Source of the DNA: Rhizobium sp. S152
GTDB lineage: Bacteria; Pseudomonadota; Alphaproteobacteria; Rhizobiales; Rhizobiaceae
Assembly (NCBI RefSeq): GCF_030380735.1
Contig: NZ_JAUDRZ010000004.1
Location: forward strand, 124,001 to 188,000
Direction of reading: 5' to 3'
DNA: 64,000 nucleotides
Positions within the stretch are counted from its first letter, which is position 1. Every line of letters begins with the position of its first letter. The notes below the pieces were generated by a model, which had not been told where the DNA came from, did not search any database, and saw nothing but the letters and a program-made list of their open reading frames with translations. The translations under genes and the position numbers were made by a program. Shown piece after piece: positions 7,438 through 16,895 of this stretch.

Positions 7438-9651
7438 ATGTCGGCAGTATTCAGGGGTAACAGGCAAGTCTCGGGTCGCGGCCTTCGCGCCACCGTCATC
7501 GGTGTACTCTTTTCCTTTGCCGTTATCGTCACCGTCGTTACCGTCATGGTGCTGGGCGCGCTCGAAAGCGTGACCGAACGTTCGAACGTGCTCGACGAGG
7601 AGCGTTCGCGCGAAACCATGTCTGGCGCGCTGAAGACCTTCAAGGCGCAGCTCGGCGCCACTCTCAACGACTACGCGGCCTGGGACGATGCCGCCACCAA
7701 CGTGTACGCCGCCGACGGCATGCCCTGGACGATCAGCAACTACGGCGACATGTCGGTCAACAGCACGCTGTTCGACATGGCGATCGTGGTCGATGCCGAC
7801 AGGAAGCCGGTTATGGTCTATCGCGACGGCCAACCCATGCAGGGATCTCTCGACGATTTCTTCGCGCCACCGTTGTGGACGCTGTTCGAAAAGGCAAAGG
7901 CATCGGCAGGGCCGAACGGCAATCCGGAAGCGGTCGGTATCGTCAGCACCAAGTCGGGTATCGCGGTCGTCGGCGTGGCGCTGGTTCGCGAAAAATCCGG
8001 CGCACTCGATCTGCCTGCCGACAAGCGCCGCTACCTCATTTTTGCGCGCCATCTCAATACCGCGACCATCGACAAGCTCAGCAGCACCTACGTGATCGCC
8101 GGTCTGCAGCTGGTGTCGCCCGATTTCCAGGCGACCTATTCGGTGCCGATCAAGGATGCCGACGGCGTGGTGCTCGCCCGGCTGATCTGGACCTCGCGGG
8201 CGCCCGGCGATATCGGCTATTCCGAAGTACGACCCAAGATCGTGCAGGCGATCGCCCTTGTCGGGCTGTTCTTTCTGGTGCTGCTGATCATCGGCTGGAT
8301 GGCGGCGAGGCGTTTGCGGGCGGATGAGACGCTGGCGCGCGAGGAAGGGCATCGCGACCGCCTGAGCGGTCTTCTCAACCGTGACGGTCTCGGCATCGCG
8401 ATCGACGGTTTCGTCGCCTCGGCGGCGCAGACGAAGCGCAACGTGCTGATCCTCTATCTCGACCTTGACGGCTTCAAGGAGGTGAACGATGCCTATGGTC
8501 ATGGTACCGGCGATCAGCTGATCCGGGCGGTGGCGGCCGGATTGACCGTGCTGATCCCCGAGGGGGCGGCGCTGGCGCGCATCGGCGGCGACGAGTTCGC
8601 GATCGCCTTCGTTTCCGATGGCGAGCATGCGGCGGCGCTGCAGCTTTCCGAGCAGATTCTCGATTTTCTGGCAGAGCCGCTGGAGATCGGCCGCCGCATC
8701 GTCGTGGTCGGCGCGAGCATCGGCATCGGCATGTCGCCTGCCGGCGCCGTGGACCGCGAGGAACTGGTGCGCCGGGCGGATCTTGCCATGTACAAGGCCA
8801 AGGAAGCCGGCCGCGCCCGCATGACCCTCTACGATCCGGCCATGGATGCCGACCGCGAAGAACGCAACGCGCTGGAGCTGGACTTGCGCATGGCGATCGA
8901 AGGCGGCGACCTGACGCTCGTCTACCAGCCGCTGATCGATGCCGACAGCCACGAGATGACCGGCGTCGAGGCACTGGTGCGCTGGGATCGCCCCTGTCAC
9001 GGGCCGATCTCACCGGAGATCTTCATTCCCGTCGCCGAGACCAGCGGCCTCATCGAGGCGCTCGGCCTCTTCGTGCTGCGCAAGGCGTGCGAGACGGCCA
9101 AGCAATGGCCGGAGCTGCGTATCTCGGTCAATGTCTCGCCGGGCCAGTTCCGCAATCCGGCATTCGCCGATTATGTTCGCTATGTGCTGAAGCAGGCCGA
9201 TATCGAGGCCAAGCGCGTGACGCTCGAGGTCACCGAGGGCTACATGATCCAGAACCCGCAGCGCACCCGGCAGGCAATCGAGCGGCTGAAATCGCTTGGC
9301 GTCAAGGTGGCGCTCGACGACTTCGGGTCGGGCTTCTCGTCGATCGGCTATCTGCGCCAGTTCGGCTTCGACCGCATCAAGATCGATCGGTCGCTGGTCA
9401 AGGATGTGATGGAAGGCGAAAGCCAGCGCGAGATGCTGCAGGCGACCGTGGCGCTGGCACGTTCGCTTGATATTCCCGTGACGGCCGAGGGCATCGAGAC
9501 CGAGCAGCAGGCCGCCGCCGTGCGCATGTTCGGCTGCGACACGCTACAGGGCTACTTCTTCGCCCGGCCGATGCCGGCCGAGCAGATCACCGAAAGGCTG
9601 ATGGATGCGCGCTCGCGCCGGATGAGCGAGCGCCGCAACAGCGCCGCGTAG
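7438..9651 (+). CDS. Membrane GGDEF-EAL protein with CHASE4-like sensor
   Basis: A 737-residue cyclic-di-GMP protein. A membrane helix near residues 22-42 is followed by a periplasmic region of about 230 residues whose DYAAWDDA...N segment resembles CHASE4, then a second helix near 275-295. The GGDEF domain has an intact GGDEF motif (residues 383-387) but lacks an RxxD I-site just upstream. The EAL domain has EAL (511-513), NVSPGQF, EVTEGY, DDFGSGFSS, KID and AEGIET, so phosphodiesterase activity is expected. The balance of activities cannot be judged from sequence. It likely senses a periplasmic cue. No linked partner gene was seen. Confidence 0.93.
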   Translation: MSAVFRGNRQVSGRGLRATVIGVLFSFAVIVTVVTVMVLGALESVTERSNVLDEERSRETMSGALKTFKAQLGATLNDYAAWDDAATNVYAADGMPWTISNYGDMSVNSTLFDMAIVVDADRKPVMVYRDGQPMQGSLDDFFAPPLWTLFEKAKASAGPNGNPEAVGIVSTKSGIAVVGVALVREKSGALDLPADKRRYLIFARHLNTATIDKLSSTYVIAGLQLVSPDFQATYSVPIKDADGVVLARLIWTSRAPGDIGYSEVRPKIVQAIALVGLFFLVLLIIGWMAARRLRADETLAREEGHRDRLSGLLNRDGLGIAIDGFVASAAQTKRNVLILYLDLDGFKEVNDAYGHGTGDQLIRAVAAGLTVLIPEGAALARIGGDEFAIAFVSDGEHAAALQLSEQILDFLAEPLEIGRRIVVVGASIGIGMSPAGAVDREELVRRADLAMYKAKEAGRARMTLYDPAMDADREERNALELDLRMAIEGGDLTLVYQPLIDADSHEMTGVEALVRWDRPCHGPISPEIFIPVAETSGLIEALGLFVLRKACETAKQWPELRISVNVSPGQFRNPAFADYVRYVLKQADIEAKRVTLEVTEGYMIQNPQRTRQAIERLKSLGVKVALDDFGSGFSSIGYLRQFGFDRIKIDRSLVKDVMEGESQREMLQATVALARSLDIPVTAEGIETEQQAAAVRMFGCDTLQGYFFARPMPAEQITERLMDARSRRMSERRNSAA

Positions 9652-9669
9652 TCAGGAACGCGACCTGCC

Positions 9670-10611
9670 TCAGGTGCCGATGTGCTTGATGCCGCGCTTC
9701 TTGGCGAGCGCGATCTGGTGCTGGCGCTGGCGGTAGCGCAGGCGGTCTTCCTCGGTGCGGGTGTCGTAGCAATGGCTGCAGGACACGCCTTCCTCGTACT
9801 TGTTCGAGGTGATCTCTTCCGCGGTGATCGGGTTGCGGCAGGCGTGGCAGAGCTTGTGGTTGCCTTCCTTCAGCCCATGCTCGACGGAAACGCGCTCGTC
9901 GAAGACGAAGCAGGCGCCTTCCCACAGGCTTTCCTCGGCGGGCACTTCCTCGAGATATTTGAGGATGCCGCCCTTAAGGTGGTAGACCTCGTCGAAGCCC
10001 TGCTCCTTCATGAAGGCGGTGGCCTTTTCGCAGCGGATGCCGCCGGTGCAGTACATGGCGATCTTCGGCTTGTTGTGCAGGCCGGTGTTGTTCTTCACCC
10101 AGTCCGGAAACTCGCGGAAGGTCTTGGTATTCGGGTCGACAGCGCCCTTGAAGATGCCGATCGCCGTCTCGTAGTCGTTGCGGGTGTCGATGACGATGGT
10201 GTCGGGATCGGAGATCAGCGCGTTCCAGTCCCGCGGCGCCACATAGGTGCCGACGATCTTGTTGGGGTCGATGTTCTCGACGCCCATGGTCACGATCTCT
10301 TTCTTCAGCTTCACCTTCATGCGCAGGAAGGGCATCTTCGATGCGCGGCTTTCCTTGTGCTCGAGGCTAGAAAATTCCGGCATGGCGCGCAGATAGGCCA
10401 GCACCTTCTGGATGCCTGCATCCGGGCCGGCGATGGTGCCGTTGATGCCCTCATGCGCCAGAAGCAGTGTACCCTTCACGCCGTTTTCCTCGCACAGAGC
10501 CTGCAACGGCTCGCGCAGGCTCTCGAAGTGCCGCACGGATACGAAATGATAAAGGGCCGCGACGAGGAACGGGCTCGACGCTGACGCCGCCTGGGTCAAC
10601 ATGTCTGTCAT
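9670..10611 (-). CDS. trhO: tRNA uridine(34) hydroxylase TrhO (rhodanese-like)
   Basis: A 313-residue protein of the UPF0176/TrhO family, which makes 5-hydroxyuridine at wobble position 34 of some tRNAs. The N-terminal acylphosphatase-like half has [14 protein letters not shown]; the rhodanese half has [10 protein letters not shown] and the CTGGIRCEK loop with Cys188 and Cys194. The C-terminus has two CxxC pairs (CHAC and CSHC), a zinc-ribbon-like tail seen in many alphaproteobacterial members. The start at 10611 is chosen over 10677 because MTDMLTQ begins the conserved protein. It converges with the GGDEF-EAL gene, leaving an 18-bp gap. Confidence 0.93.
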   Translation of the reverse strand: MTDMLTQAASASSPFLVAALYHFVSVRHFESLREPLQALCEENGVKGTLLLAHEGINGTIAGPDAGIQKVLAYLRAMPEFSSLEHKESRASKMPFLRMKVKLKKEIVTMGVENIDPNKIVGTYVAPRDWNALISDPDTIVIDTRNDYETAIGIFKGAVDPNTKTFREFPDWVKNNTGLHNKPKIAMYCTGGIRCEKATAFMKEQGFDEVYHLKGGILKYLEEVPAEESLWEGACFVFDERVSVEHGLKEGNHKLCHACRNPITAEEITSNKYEEGVSCSHCYDTRTEEDRLRYRQRQHQIALAKKRGIKHIGT

Positions 10612-10701
10612 GGCGCTGGAAATACAGGCTCTCGCGTCCGGTTGCAATAGAGCGGGCCGTCGGGCATTTGGCCGCAACTGGCGCGGTGTCGTGGCACCTA
10701 T

Positions 10702-11613
10702 TCAGCCGTAGGCGGCCGCGATCCAGAGCGCTTCGATGCGGCGCGCTTCATTCTTCGGACTGTCCGAAAAGATCTTCTCCGCCAAGTCGATCGCGACCTG
10801 ACGGTCCTCCTGCTGGCGGAAGATGATCGCATCCAGCAGATGGGCGAGGTCGTCGGCATTGCTGAAATGGTGCGGCTCCGCCTCCACCAGTGCGCAGAGC
10901 ACGTCGAGATCGTGGATGTGGCCGAGCAGGTCGATCAGCTCGCTTGCAGCGTCATATCCGGCGCGCATCGCCGCCGGCCAGACCGCGCGCAGCAGGTCGT
11001 GATAGGCTCGGTAATCCTGCGTTCTCTTCCTGAGCGTATGAAAGGCTTCCGCCGAGGCGCCCGCGCGGCACTCGTCAATCGCCTCGCGCGCCTTGCGGGC
11101 GGTATCCCTCCAGCCCTTGGCGAGCATGCGGGCATTCTTCTTGTGATCGTGAGGGAAGCAGATGCCGTCGAGAGCCTCGGCAGATTTGGCCAGTTCGCCG
11201 ATCGCCTTTTCCAGCATGGAGTCGAGGCCACTTGTCGCATCGGCCATGGCGTCGCGTCGGCATCGCAGTCTGTCCGTCACCCGATCGAGGGCCGCGGCTT
11301 CTTTCGGGTCGCGGGCATTATCCTTCAAATAGCCGACGGTTTCGGCAAGCGCGGTCGCGTCGCGGATGGCGGAGAGCGAGGCGGCAATGTCGCGAAGCCT
11401 CGCGTTTTCCTTTTGCCTTGTGTCGGGGATCGCACGGGCGACGAGGCGCAGCAGCGAACGCACGCGCTTCAAGTTCTTGCGGAAGGCGTGGATCGCTTCG
11501 TGCGTGCCATCCGGACGCTCCTCCAGCGTCTTCATGGCATGGCGCAACTGGCCGGAGGCGGCCTTGTGAAACTGTTTGGTGAAGTCGCGGTCAGGCCGTA
11601 TGCGAAAGGGCAT
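10702..11613 (-). CDS. CHAD domain protein
   Basis: A 303-residue, helix-rich basic protein. Conserved CHAD features are the repeated His/Arg/Lys helices: H-E-A-I-H-A-F-R-K-x-L-K-R-V-R near residue 40 and F-H-T-L-R-K-R near residue 190. CHAD domains bind polyphosphate and often accompany CYTH phosphatases. Its start overlaps the CYTH gene end by 23 bp, so the two are translationally linked. It likely acts with the CYTH protein on inorganic polyphosphate in the cytoplasm, which is inference from family and context. Confidence 0.9.
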   Translation of the reverse strand: MPFRIRPDRDFTKQFHKAASGQLRHAMKTLEERPDGTHEAIHAFRKNLKRVRSLLRLVARAIPDTRQKENARLRDIAASLSAIRDATALAETVGYLKDNARDPKEAAALDRVTDRLRCRRDAMADATSGLDSMLEKAIGELAKSAEALDGICFPHDHKKNARMLAKGWRDTARKAREAIDECRAGASAEAFHTLRKRTQDYRAYHDLLRAVWPAAMRAGYDAASELIDLLGHIHDLDVLCALVEAEPHHFSNADDLAHLLDAIIFRQQEDRQVAIDLAEKIFSDSPKNEARRIEALWIAAAYG

Positions 11614-12079
11614 GCCGGTCGTGCTCGAATTCCGTCGCCAGCGCCTGGTTCGAATAGCGAGCGTCGCCCGTTACCTCGCGGCCGAGCCAGGAAGGCAGGC
11701 TGGGCTTGTCGCTCTCGGCGCGCATCTCGACTTCGGCAATGACAAGGCCACGATGCCGGCCGGCGAAGACATCCACCTCCCAGACGAAGCCCTCATGCGG
11801 CACGCGATAGCGAGTTTTCTCGATCACCACGCCGATCGCGTCGCCGAGCAGTTCCTTCGCCTCATCGACGGGGATGTCGTATTCGAATTCCTCGCGGGTC
11901 ATGGCGCTACGGCCGATCTTAATGGTCAGGCGCGCCTTCTCGTCATCAAGCACGCGGACGCGGACGGACCGGTCGTCCATCGAGGCGATATAACCCTGTT
12001 TCATAACGGATTTCGTGGCGGCGCCGGCGCGCCACCCGTCGTTACGGACAAGAAACTTCCGCTCGATCTCTTTCGCCAT
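11591..12079 (-). CDS. CYTH domain protein (triphosphatase-like)
   Basis: A 162-residue CYTH protein. The E-x-E-x-K signature appears as EIERKFLV at the N-terminus, followed by alternating charged strands (RVRVLDD, ARLTIKI, REEFEYDIP) that line the tunnel of triphosphate tunnel metalloenzymes. These hydrolyse inorganic triphosphate or related substrates with Mg. It is the upstream gene of a CYTH-CHAD pair; in many proteins the two are fused, here they are separate with a 23-bp overlap. Cyclase activity is less likely given the CHAD partner. Confidence 0.9.
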   Translation of the reverse strand: MAKEIERKFLVRNDGWRAGAATKSVMKQGYIASMDDRSVRVRVLDDEKARLTIKIGRSAMTREEFEYDIPVDEAKELLGDAIGVVIEKTRYRVPHEGFVWEVDVFAGRHRGLVIAEVEMRAESDKPSLPSWLGREVTGDARYSNQALATEFEHDRHALSHTA

Positions 12080-12232
12080 ACGAGTGAACCTTTTGTGACG
12101 ATTTCATTACGCTAGCCTAAATTCCCGGCTCTTCATACCCATTCCATTCCAAACATTGCTTTCGTCTCGACAAAGTCTACCCTTGGCGTTATCTCGACAT
12201 CGAATTCAATCGTTTCAAAGGAACCGACGGCC

Positions 12233-12871
12233 ATGGGCGAAAAGACAGAAAAGCTCCTTTCCATCCTCAAATTGCAGCCTGTCGTACCGGTTCTCATCGT
12301 CGACGACGTGAAGTCGGCGGTGCTGCTGGCGCGTGCATTGGTCGCAGGCGGGCTGAAGGCGATCGAGATCACCATGCGCACGCCGGTGGCGCTGGACGCG
12401 GTGCGCGCGGTTGCCGAAGAAGTCGAAGGCGCGGAGGTCGGTGCCGGCACCATTCTCAACGCCGGCCACTGGGACGCGGCGGTCGCCGCCGGCTCGAAAT
12501 TCATCGTCAGCCCCGGCGCGACGCAGGAACTACTCGATGCCGCCTCGAAGTCCAGCGTTCCGCTGCTTCCGGGTGCGGCGACCGTCAGCGAAGTCATGGC
12601 GCTGCGCGAAGAGGGCTACCAGGTCATGAAGTTCTTCCCCGCCGAGCAGGCCGGTGGCGCCGCCTATCTCAAGGCGCTGTCCTCGCCGCTCGCAGGCTCG
12701 TTGTTTTGCCCGACCGGCGGTGTTTCGCTGAAGAATGCGAAAGACTACCTGTCGCTGCCGAACGTCGTCTGCGTCGGCGGCTCGTGGGTTGCGCCGAAGG
12801 AACTGATCGCCGCCGGCGACTGGGCGGGTATCACCAAGCTTGCGGCTGAGGCGGCTGCGCTGAAGGGCTAA
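12233..12871 (+). CDS. eda: KDPG/KHG aldolase
   Basis: A 212-residue class I aldolase of the Entner-Doudoroff pathway, cleaving 2-keto-3-deoxy-6-phosphogluconate to pyruvate and glyceraldehyde-3-phosphate. Schiff-base Lys133 lies in VMKFFPAE and catalytic Glu45 in IEITMRT, the same numbering as the E. coli enzyme. GAGTIL and the phosphate-binding CPTGGVS segment are present. It stands alone rather than with edd or zwf. The start ATG at 12233 fits the family length. A repeat element follows the stop. Confidence 0.95.
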   Translation: MGEKTEKLLSILKLQPVVPVLIVDDVKSAVLLARALVAGGLKAIEITMRTPVALDAVRAVAEEVEGAEVGAGTILNAGHWDAAVAAGSKFIVSPGATQELLDAASKSSVPLLPGAATVSEVMALREEGYQVMKFFPAEQAGGAAYLKALSSPLAGSLFCPTGGVSLKNAKDYLSLPNVVCVGGSWVAPKELIAAGDWAGITKLAAEAAALKG

Positions 12872-12904
12872 CTAGCGCCTCGATCTAAGAACCTGCTTCT
12901 TCCC

Positions 12905-13020
12905 AAAAGACCCCTCCCCAACCCCTCCCCACAAGGGGGAGGGGCTTAATCGCGGCGCTGCCGCGAGTCTCCTTCCCCCTTGTGGGGAAGGTGGCCGGCA
13001 GGCCGGAAGGGGTCTTTGCA
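12905..13020. repeat. Inverted pair of GC-rich palindromic repeats (copy 3)
   Basis: The arm at 12908-12944 (CCCCTCCCC, then ACAAGGGGGAGGGG) is followed by an inverted arm at 12972-13017 with CCCCCTTGTGGGG and AAGGGGTCTTT. Between them CGCGGC...GCCGCG makes a small extra stem. This is the same family as the element at 2061-2224. Confidence 0.7.
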
Positions 13021-13102
13021 TCCTCCCCTAACGCAGCCGTTATTTGCATTCCCCCATCCCCGCTCCTATCTCCCCATTGACCGAAACAGGGAGATGATAG
13101 GC

Positions 13103-13816
13103 ATGTTCGACGCGAAGAAGCTTCTGGAGCAATTTCTGGGTTCGCAGATACCAGGCGTCGGCGGCAGCGTGCGCGAGCGGGCGGGCGATGCGATCCAGAT
13201 GGCCAAGGACAATCCGTGGAAGGCGGGAGCGCTGGCGACCGCCGTTCTCGGCACGAAGACGGGCCGCAACATCGCCGGAAACGTCGCGACCATCGGCGGC
13301 ATCGCCGCTGTCGCGGGTCTCGGCTACCTCGCCTACAAGAACTATCAATCGGGCCAGTCTCCGCAGGCCGCGCCGCAGCCGGCTCCCAATGCCAGCCAGC
13401 CGGTCGCGCTGCCGCCGCCGGATTCGGCCTTCAGCCTGGAATCGCCGCAGCTCAGCAACGATTTCGCCCTGACGCTGATCCGCGCCATGATCGCCGCAGC
13501 AAAGGCCGACGGTCATATCGACGACGCCGAGCGGGCCAATATCATGGAGAAGGTGCAGGCGGTCGATCTCGGCTCGGAGGCTGAAGCCTTCCTGCGTCAA
13601 GAGCTCGCCAATCCGGTCGATATCGACGAGCTTGTGGCCGCCGCGCGCACCGAGGAGCAGAAGGTCGAGCTCTATACCGCCACTCGCCTGACGATCAATC
13701 CGGATACACGCGCCGAGCGCGGCTATCTCGACCTGCTCGCCGGCCGCCTCGGCCTGCCGGATGCGCTGCTCGATCACATCGATGCGACGGTGACCTCACA
13801 CAAGGTCAGCCTCTGA
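13103..13816 (+). CDS. DUF533 / TerB-like membrane protein
   Basis: A 237-residue protein of the DUF533 (YebE-like) family. An N-terminal segment MFDAKKLLEQFLG is followed by a hydrophobic Gly-rich helix region (about residues 45-80), a Pro/Ala/Gln linker, and a C-terminal helical TerB-like domain with LIRAMIAAAKADGHIDDAER. That acidic helix pair is the conserved TerB signature linked to metal or stress responses. The start at 13103 is preferred because GGGAG lies 9 nt upstream; the ATG at 13094 directly abuts the same site. Function is not established. Confidence 0.85.
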   Translation: MFDAKKLLEQFLGSQIPGVGGSVRERAGDAIQMAKDNPWKAGALATAVLGTKTGRNIAGNVATIGGIAAVAGLGYLAYKNYQSGQSPQAAPQPAPNASQPVALPPPDSAFSLESPQLSNDFALTLIRAMIAAAKADGHIDDAERANIMEKVQAVDLGSEAEAFLRQELANPVDIDELVAAARTEEQKVELYTATRLTINPDTRAERGYLDLLAGRLGLPDALLDHIDATVTSHKVSL

Positions 13817-13925
13817 CGATCGCAGCGGGTGCGACATCGCGTGCCTTGTGGTTGAGGTGTCGGCCGGTTGCCTTTCGCGGGCGGCTGGCCTAAGGCCTCA
13901 TCTCTCAGCCGCAGGAGACACGCGC

Positions 13926-14141
13926 ATGGCCGATCCGAAATCCGAACGCCGCTCGCCGGCGATTGCCGCCGCGATCATCCTCGTCTGTGCCGGCCTCGTG
14001 ATCTATTTTCTGCCGTCGATCGTGCTGTGGATCGGCAACTATTCTCCGATGCTGGCGATCGTCGTCGGCGTCTGCCTGCTGATGGCGTTCTTCGCGGTGT
14101 TCTGGCTGAGAGCACGGTATCAGCGCCGGCGGGGGCTGTAG
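13926..14141 (+). CDS. Small two-helix membrane protein
   Basis: A 71-residue protein with two predicted helices (about residues 13-33 and 41-61) and basic ends (PKSERR at the N-terminus, RARYQRRR at the C-terminus). AGGAG sits 9 nt before the ATG. I do not recognise a named family. It converges with the NicO-type transporter gene, leaving a 5-bp gap. Confidence 0.65.
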   Translation: MADPKSERRSPAIAAAIILVCAGLVIYFLPSIVLWIGNYSPMLAIVVGVCLLMAFFAVFWLRARYQRRRGL

Positions 14142-14146
14142 GCCGC

Positions 14147-15238
14147 TTAACCGCCCAATCCCATTCCCTGGAGCGACGCGCCGAGCAACAGCGCGCCCAT
14201 AACCATCACAAGCAGCGCACCCAATATCTCGATCCCATTCCCAACCCATGCCGATGCCCGCGAGCCTTGGCCGGCGAGGCGCATGGCCGTGCCCTTGGCG
14301 GTGACGGCGAAGGTCGCGAGGATGGCGACGGTGATGGCGGTACCGAGCGACATGGCGACGACCGAGAGGATGCCGCCGAGATAGAGCCCGTTCAGCAGCG
14401 AAAACGTCATGACCAGCAGTGCGCCGGAGCAGGGTCGCAGGCCGACCGCGATGATCGCCGACCAGGCCTCGCGGAAGCTGAAGTTCTCAGATCCCAGCAT
14501 GGAGGGATCCGGCATATGCGACTGGCCGCAGGTCTCGCAGGCCATGCCCGATATGAACTTGTGGCCGGCCTTTTCGGCCTGCGCCTCGCCGAAGACGAAA
14601 GCGCTGGCGTCGGTGCGGACCGAACTGTCCTGCCAGTCGAGCATCATGCTCACAGGCCCCGATGTCGCGGCCTCCACCTGTCTCGAGGGCATCGAAGCGG
14701 CCATGGAGCGCAGCTTGCGAAACAGCAGCCAGCCGCCGAAGAGGATGACCATGACGAAGCTTGCGATCTCCATCGCCTGCGTGGCCTTGGTCAGCGTGAT
14801 GCCGGTGCCGCGAAGCACCAGCCAGGCGCCGCAGACGAGCGCGATGGCGACGACGCCCTGGACGAACGCGGAGAGGAAGGAGATCACCACCCCGCGCCTG
14901 AGCTCTATCTCGTTGGCGATCATGTAGGACGAGATGACAGCCTTGCCGTGGCCGGGGCCGGCGGCGTGGAAGACGCCATAGGCAAACGAGAGGCCGATCA
15001 GCGTCCATAGCTGCCAGGGATCCTGGCGCATGTCCTTCAGCGCGCCCGTCAGCGCCCGGTAGAACGACTGCTGCTCGTAGTTGATATAGGCAAGCAGCGG
15101 CGCGAGCGGGCCGCCCGTCGGCTGGAAGCTCGGTTCCGCCGTGCCGATGCCGAGCGGCGATTGCGCGTGTGCCGCGGCAAGGCCCATGAGCAGCAGGCCG
15201 GCGCTCCAGAGGACGAGCGCGAGGCGGCGCCTCAGCAT
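14147..15238 (-). CDS. NicO/RcnA-type nickel/cobalt transporter
   Basis: A 363-residue polytopic membrane protein. The HAAGPGHGKAVISSYMIAN motif is the HxxGPGHG signature of NicO family transporters, and a second conserved site appears as GLRPCSGALLVMTFSLLNG. A hydrophilic middle segment with CETCGQSHMPD could bind metal. The N-terminus looks like a signal peptide (LLLMGLAAAHAQ). Family members export or import nickel, cobalt or possibly zinc; direction cannot be read from sequence. It overlaps the upstream DUF1007 gene by 7 bp, a common pairing. Confidence 0.88.
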   Translation of the reverse strand: MLRRRLALVLWSAGLLLMGLAAAHAQSPLGIGTAEPSFQPTGGPLAPLLAYINYEQQSFYRALTGALKDMRQDPWQLWTLIGLSFAYGVFHAAGPGHGKAVISSYMIANEIELRRGVVISFLSAFVQGVVAIALVCGAWLVLRGTGITLTKATQAMEIASFVMVILFGGWLLFRKLRSMAASMPSRQVEAATSGPVSMMLDWQDSSVRTDASAFVFGEAQAEKAGHKFISGMACETCGQSHMPDPSMLGSENFSFREAWSAIIAVGLRPCSGALLVMTFSLLNGLYLGGILSVVAMSLGTAITVAILATFAVTAKGTAMRLAGQGSRASAWVGNGIEILGALLVMVMGALLLGASLQGMGLGG

Positions 15239-15873
15239 GTCACTTCCAGCTTGGTGGCGAAGAGCTTCGACATGTTGGTGCCGGTGGGGTCGTTAAAAAA
15301 GGCATCGGTGAGCGACTGCTTGTTCTGCGAGATGACCTGATCCGCATCGGGCCTGACGACCTGATGTTTGCAGGCGCTGAAGCCGTCGCCCACGAGTAGC
15401 ATCTCCTTGTCGCTCGGAAAGTCGATCGAGGTGTAGAGCGTCGGGTCGTAGACGCCGAAGGTGAGGGTGCCCTTGAGCGGCATCGGTTCGGCCGGCTTGA
15501 CGGCGAAGAACATCAGCAGCTGGCCGTCGCGGTAGTCGACATGGATGATGTCGGGCTTCTGAACGGTGACGTTCTTTCCGTTCATCGTCAGGTTCATGTA
15601 GTAGTCGTAGTCGACGAGGGATTCCTTGACTGTCTTGCCGACCTCGGCGAGCTCGTTCGGCTCGAGCTTCAGGTCGGTGTTCTTGTCGAAATCCATGACG
15701 ACCGAGGAGGTGAAGACCTCGTCGAAACGCCAGACATTGCGGAACTCGGCGACATTGCCGTCGTCGCCGGCGACCACTTCCAGGCGCGCCTCGACGAAGA
15801 TATGCGGATGCGCGAAGGCGGTGGCCGGCGCGAGCGCCAGGAAACCGGCCGTCAGGAAAGTCGAAATCTTCAT
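15232..15873 (-). CDS. DUF1007 family periplasmic protein
   Basis: A 213-residue exported protein with a signal peptide ending ATAFA, followed directly by HPHIFVEARLEV. The mature HPHxF start is typical of DUF1007 and suggests an amino-terminal metal-binding site. DUF1007 genes are usually next to NicO transporters, as here, and the protein may hand metal to the transporter or chaperone it in the periplasm (inference). The 7-bp overlap with the transporter gene indicates one operon, with this gene first. Confidence 0.88.
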   Translation of the reverse strand: MKISTFLTAGFLALAPATAFAHPHIFVEARLEVVAGDDGNVAEFRNVWRFDEVFTSSVVMDFDKNTDLKLEPNELAEVGKTVKESLVDYDYYMNLTMNGKNVTVQKPDIIHVDYRDGQLLMFFAVKPAEPMPLKGTLTFGVYDPTLYTSIDFPSDKEMLLVGDGFSACKHQVVRPDADQVISQNKQSLTDAFFNDPTGTNMSKLFATKLEVTC

Positions 15874-15979
15874 GCGATCCGCTTGCTTCGTGTTCGAGTG
15901 AGCAGGCTGCCCAAATCAGTTGTGGCGATCTTGCCAGAAAATAGGACCGAATTGGGACCGGACATGCGTCCGATCGGGC

Positions 15980-16873
15980 CTAAGGGTGTCTCTTGAACCA
16001 ATTGTGAAGATAGTCGACGAAGGTGCGCACCTTGGCGGGCAGATAGCGCCGGTGCGGATAGACGGCATAGATGCCGCGATCCGTCGGGATATAGTCGTTG
16101 AACAGCGTCACCAGTTCCCCGCTCTCTATCGGCTTGCGAGCGATGAAATCGGGAATCATCGCCACGCCGATGCCGGCCCGCGCCGCGCGCAGCGTCGCAT
16201 GCGGGCTGTTGACCTCGATCGGGCCGGAAACGGCGACGGCGAAAGAGGTGCTGTCGGGATTGTAGAAGCGGATGCTGCCCTGGTTGCGAGCGTTGGTGTC
16301 GATGATGAACGGAATGTTTGCGAGATCGGCGGGCTGGTTGATGTTAGGGTAACGCTCCAGAAACTCCGGCGTCGCGCAGAGATGCATGCGGAAATCCGAA
16401 ATCTTGCGCGCGATCATGCCGGAATCCTCGAGCTTGGTGACGCGGATAGCCACGTCGAAGCCTTCCTCGATCAGATCGACGAAGCGATCGTCCGCCGAGA
16501 TTTCCAGCGCCAGATCCGGGTTCTCCTTGGCGAAGTCGATCAGCGACTGGCCGACCTCGGCATCGACGAAGGTACGCGGCACCGAGACCTTCAGGCGCCC
16601 CTTCAGCTGCGCGTTGTTCTCGCGCACGAGATCGGCGAGGTTGTCGATTTCCTTCAGGATGTCGGAGGCGGTACGATAATAGGTGTGGCCGGCCTCGGTC
16701 ATCGAGAACTGGCGGGTGGTGCGGTTCAAGAGCAGCGCGCCAAGCTCATCCTCGAGCTCGCGGACATATTTCGACAGCAACGCCTTTGAACGACCGGTCT
16801 TGCGGGCGGCGGCGGAAAACCCCTCGGCTTCGACGACGTCGATGAAGGCGCGGATGCGGGTGAGGGTGTCCAT
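15980..16873 (-). CDS. LysR family transcriptional regulator
   Basis: A 297-residue LysR regulator with the N-terminal winged helix-turn-helix (LTRIRAFIDVVEAEGFSAAA, then LNRTTRQFSMTEAG) and an effector-binding domain from about residue 90. The closest style is the CrgA/AaeR-like group, whose targets vary. It lies after the DUF1007 gene in the same direction but has an unrelated neighbour upstream, so no target can be assigned. Its start is 22 bp from the end of the MazF-like gene. Confidence 0.9.
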   Translation of the reverse strand: MDTLTRIRAFIDVVEAEGFSAAARKTGRSKALLSKYVRELEDELGALLLNRTTRQFSMTEAGHTYYRTASDILKEIDNLADLVRENNAQLKGRLKVSVPRTFVDAEVGQSLIDFAKENPDLALEISADDRFVDLIEEGFDVAIRVTKLEDSGMIARKISDFRMHLCATPEFLERYPNINQPADLANIPFIIDTNARNQGSIRFYNPDSTSFAVAVSGPIEVNSPHATLRAARAGIGVAMIPDFIARKPIESGELVTLFNDYIPTDRGIYAVYPHRRYLPAKVRTFVDYLHNWFKRHP

Positions 16874-16895
16874 GAGTGCGATACGGTCCTATTCG

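Noticed and set aside
7345..9000. Long open frame antisense to the CHASE4-GGDEF-EAL gene
   Set aside because: Low-complexity, His/Arg/Asp-rich translation, typical of a shadow frame.
12980..13102. N-terminal extension of the DUF533 gene
   Set aside because: It reads through the palindromic repeat and has no family similarity; the ATG at 13103 has the proper ribosome site.
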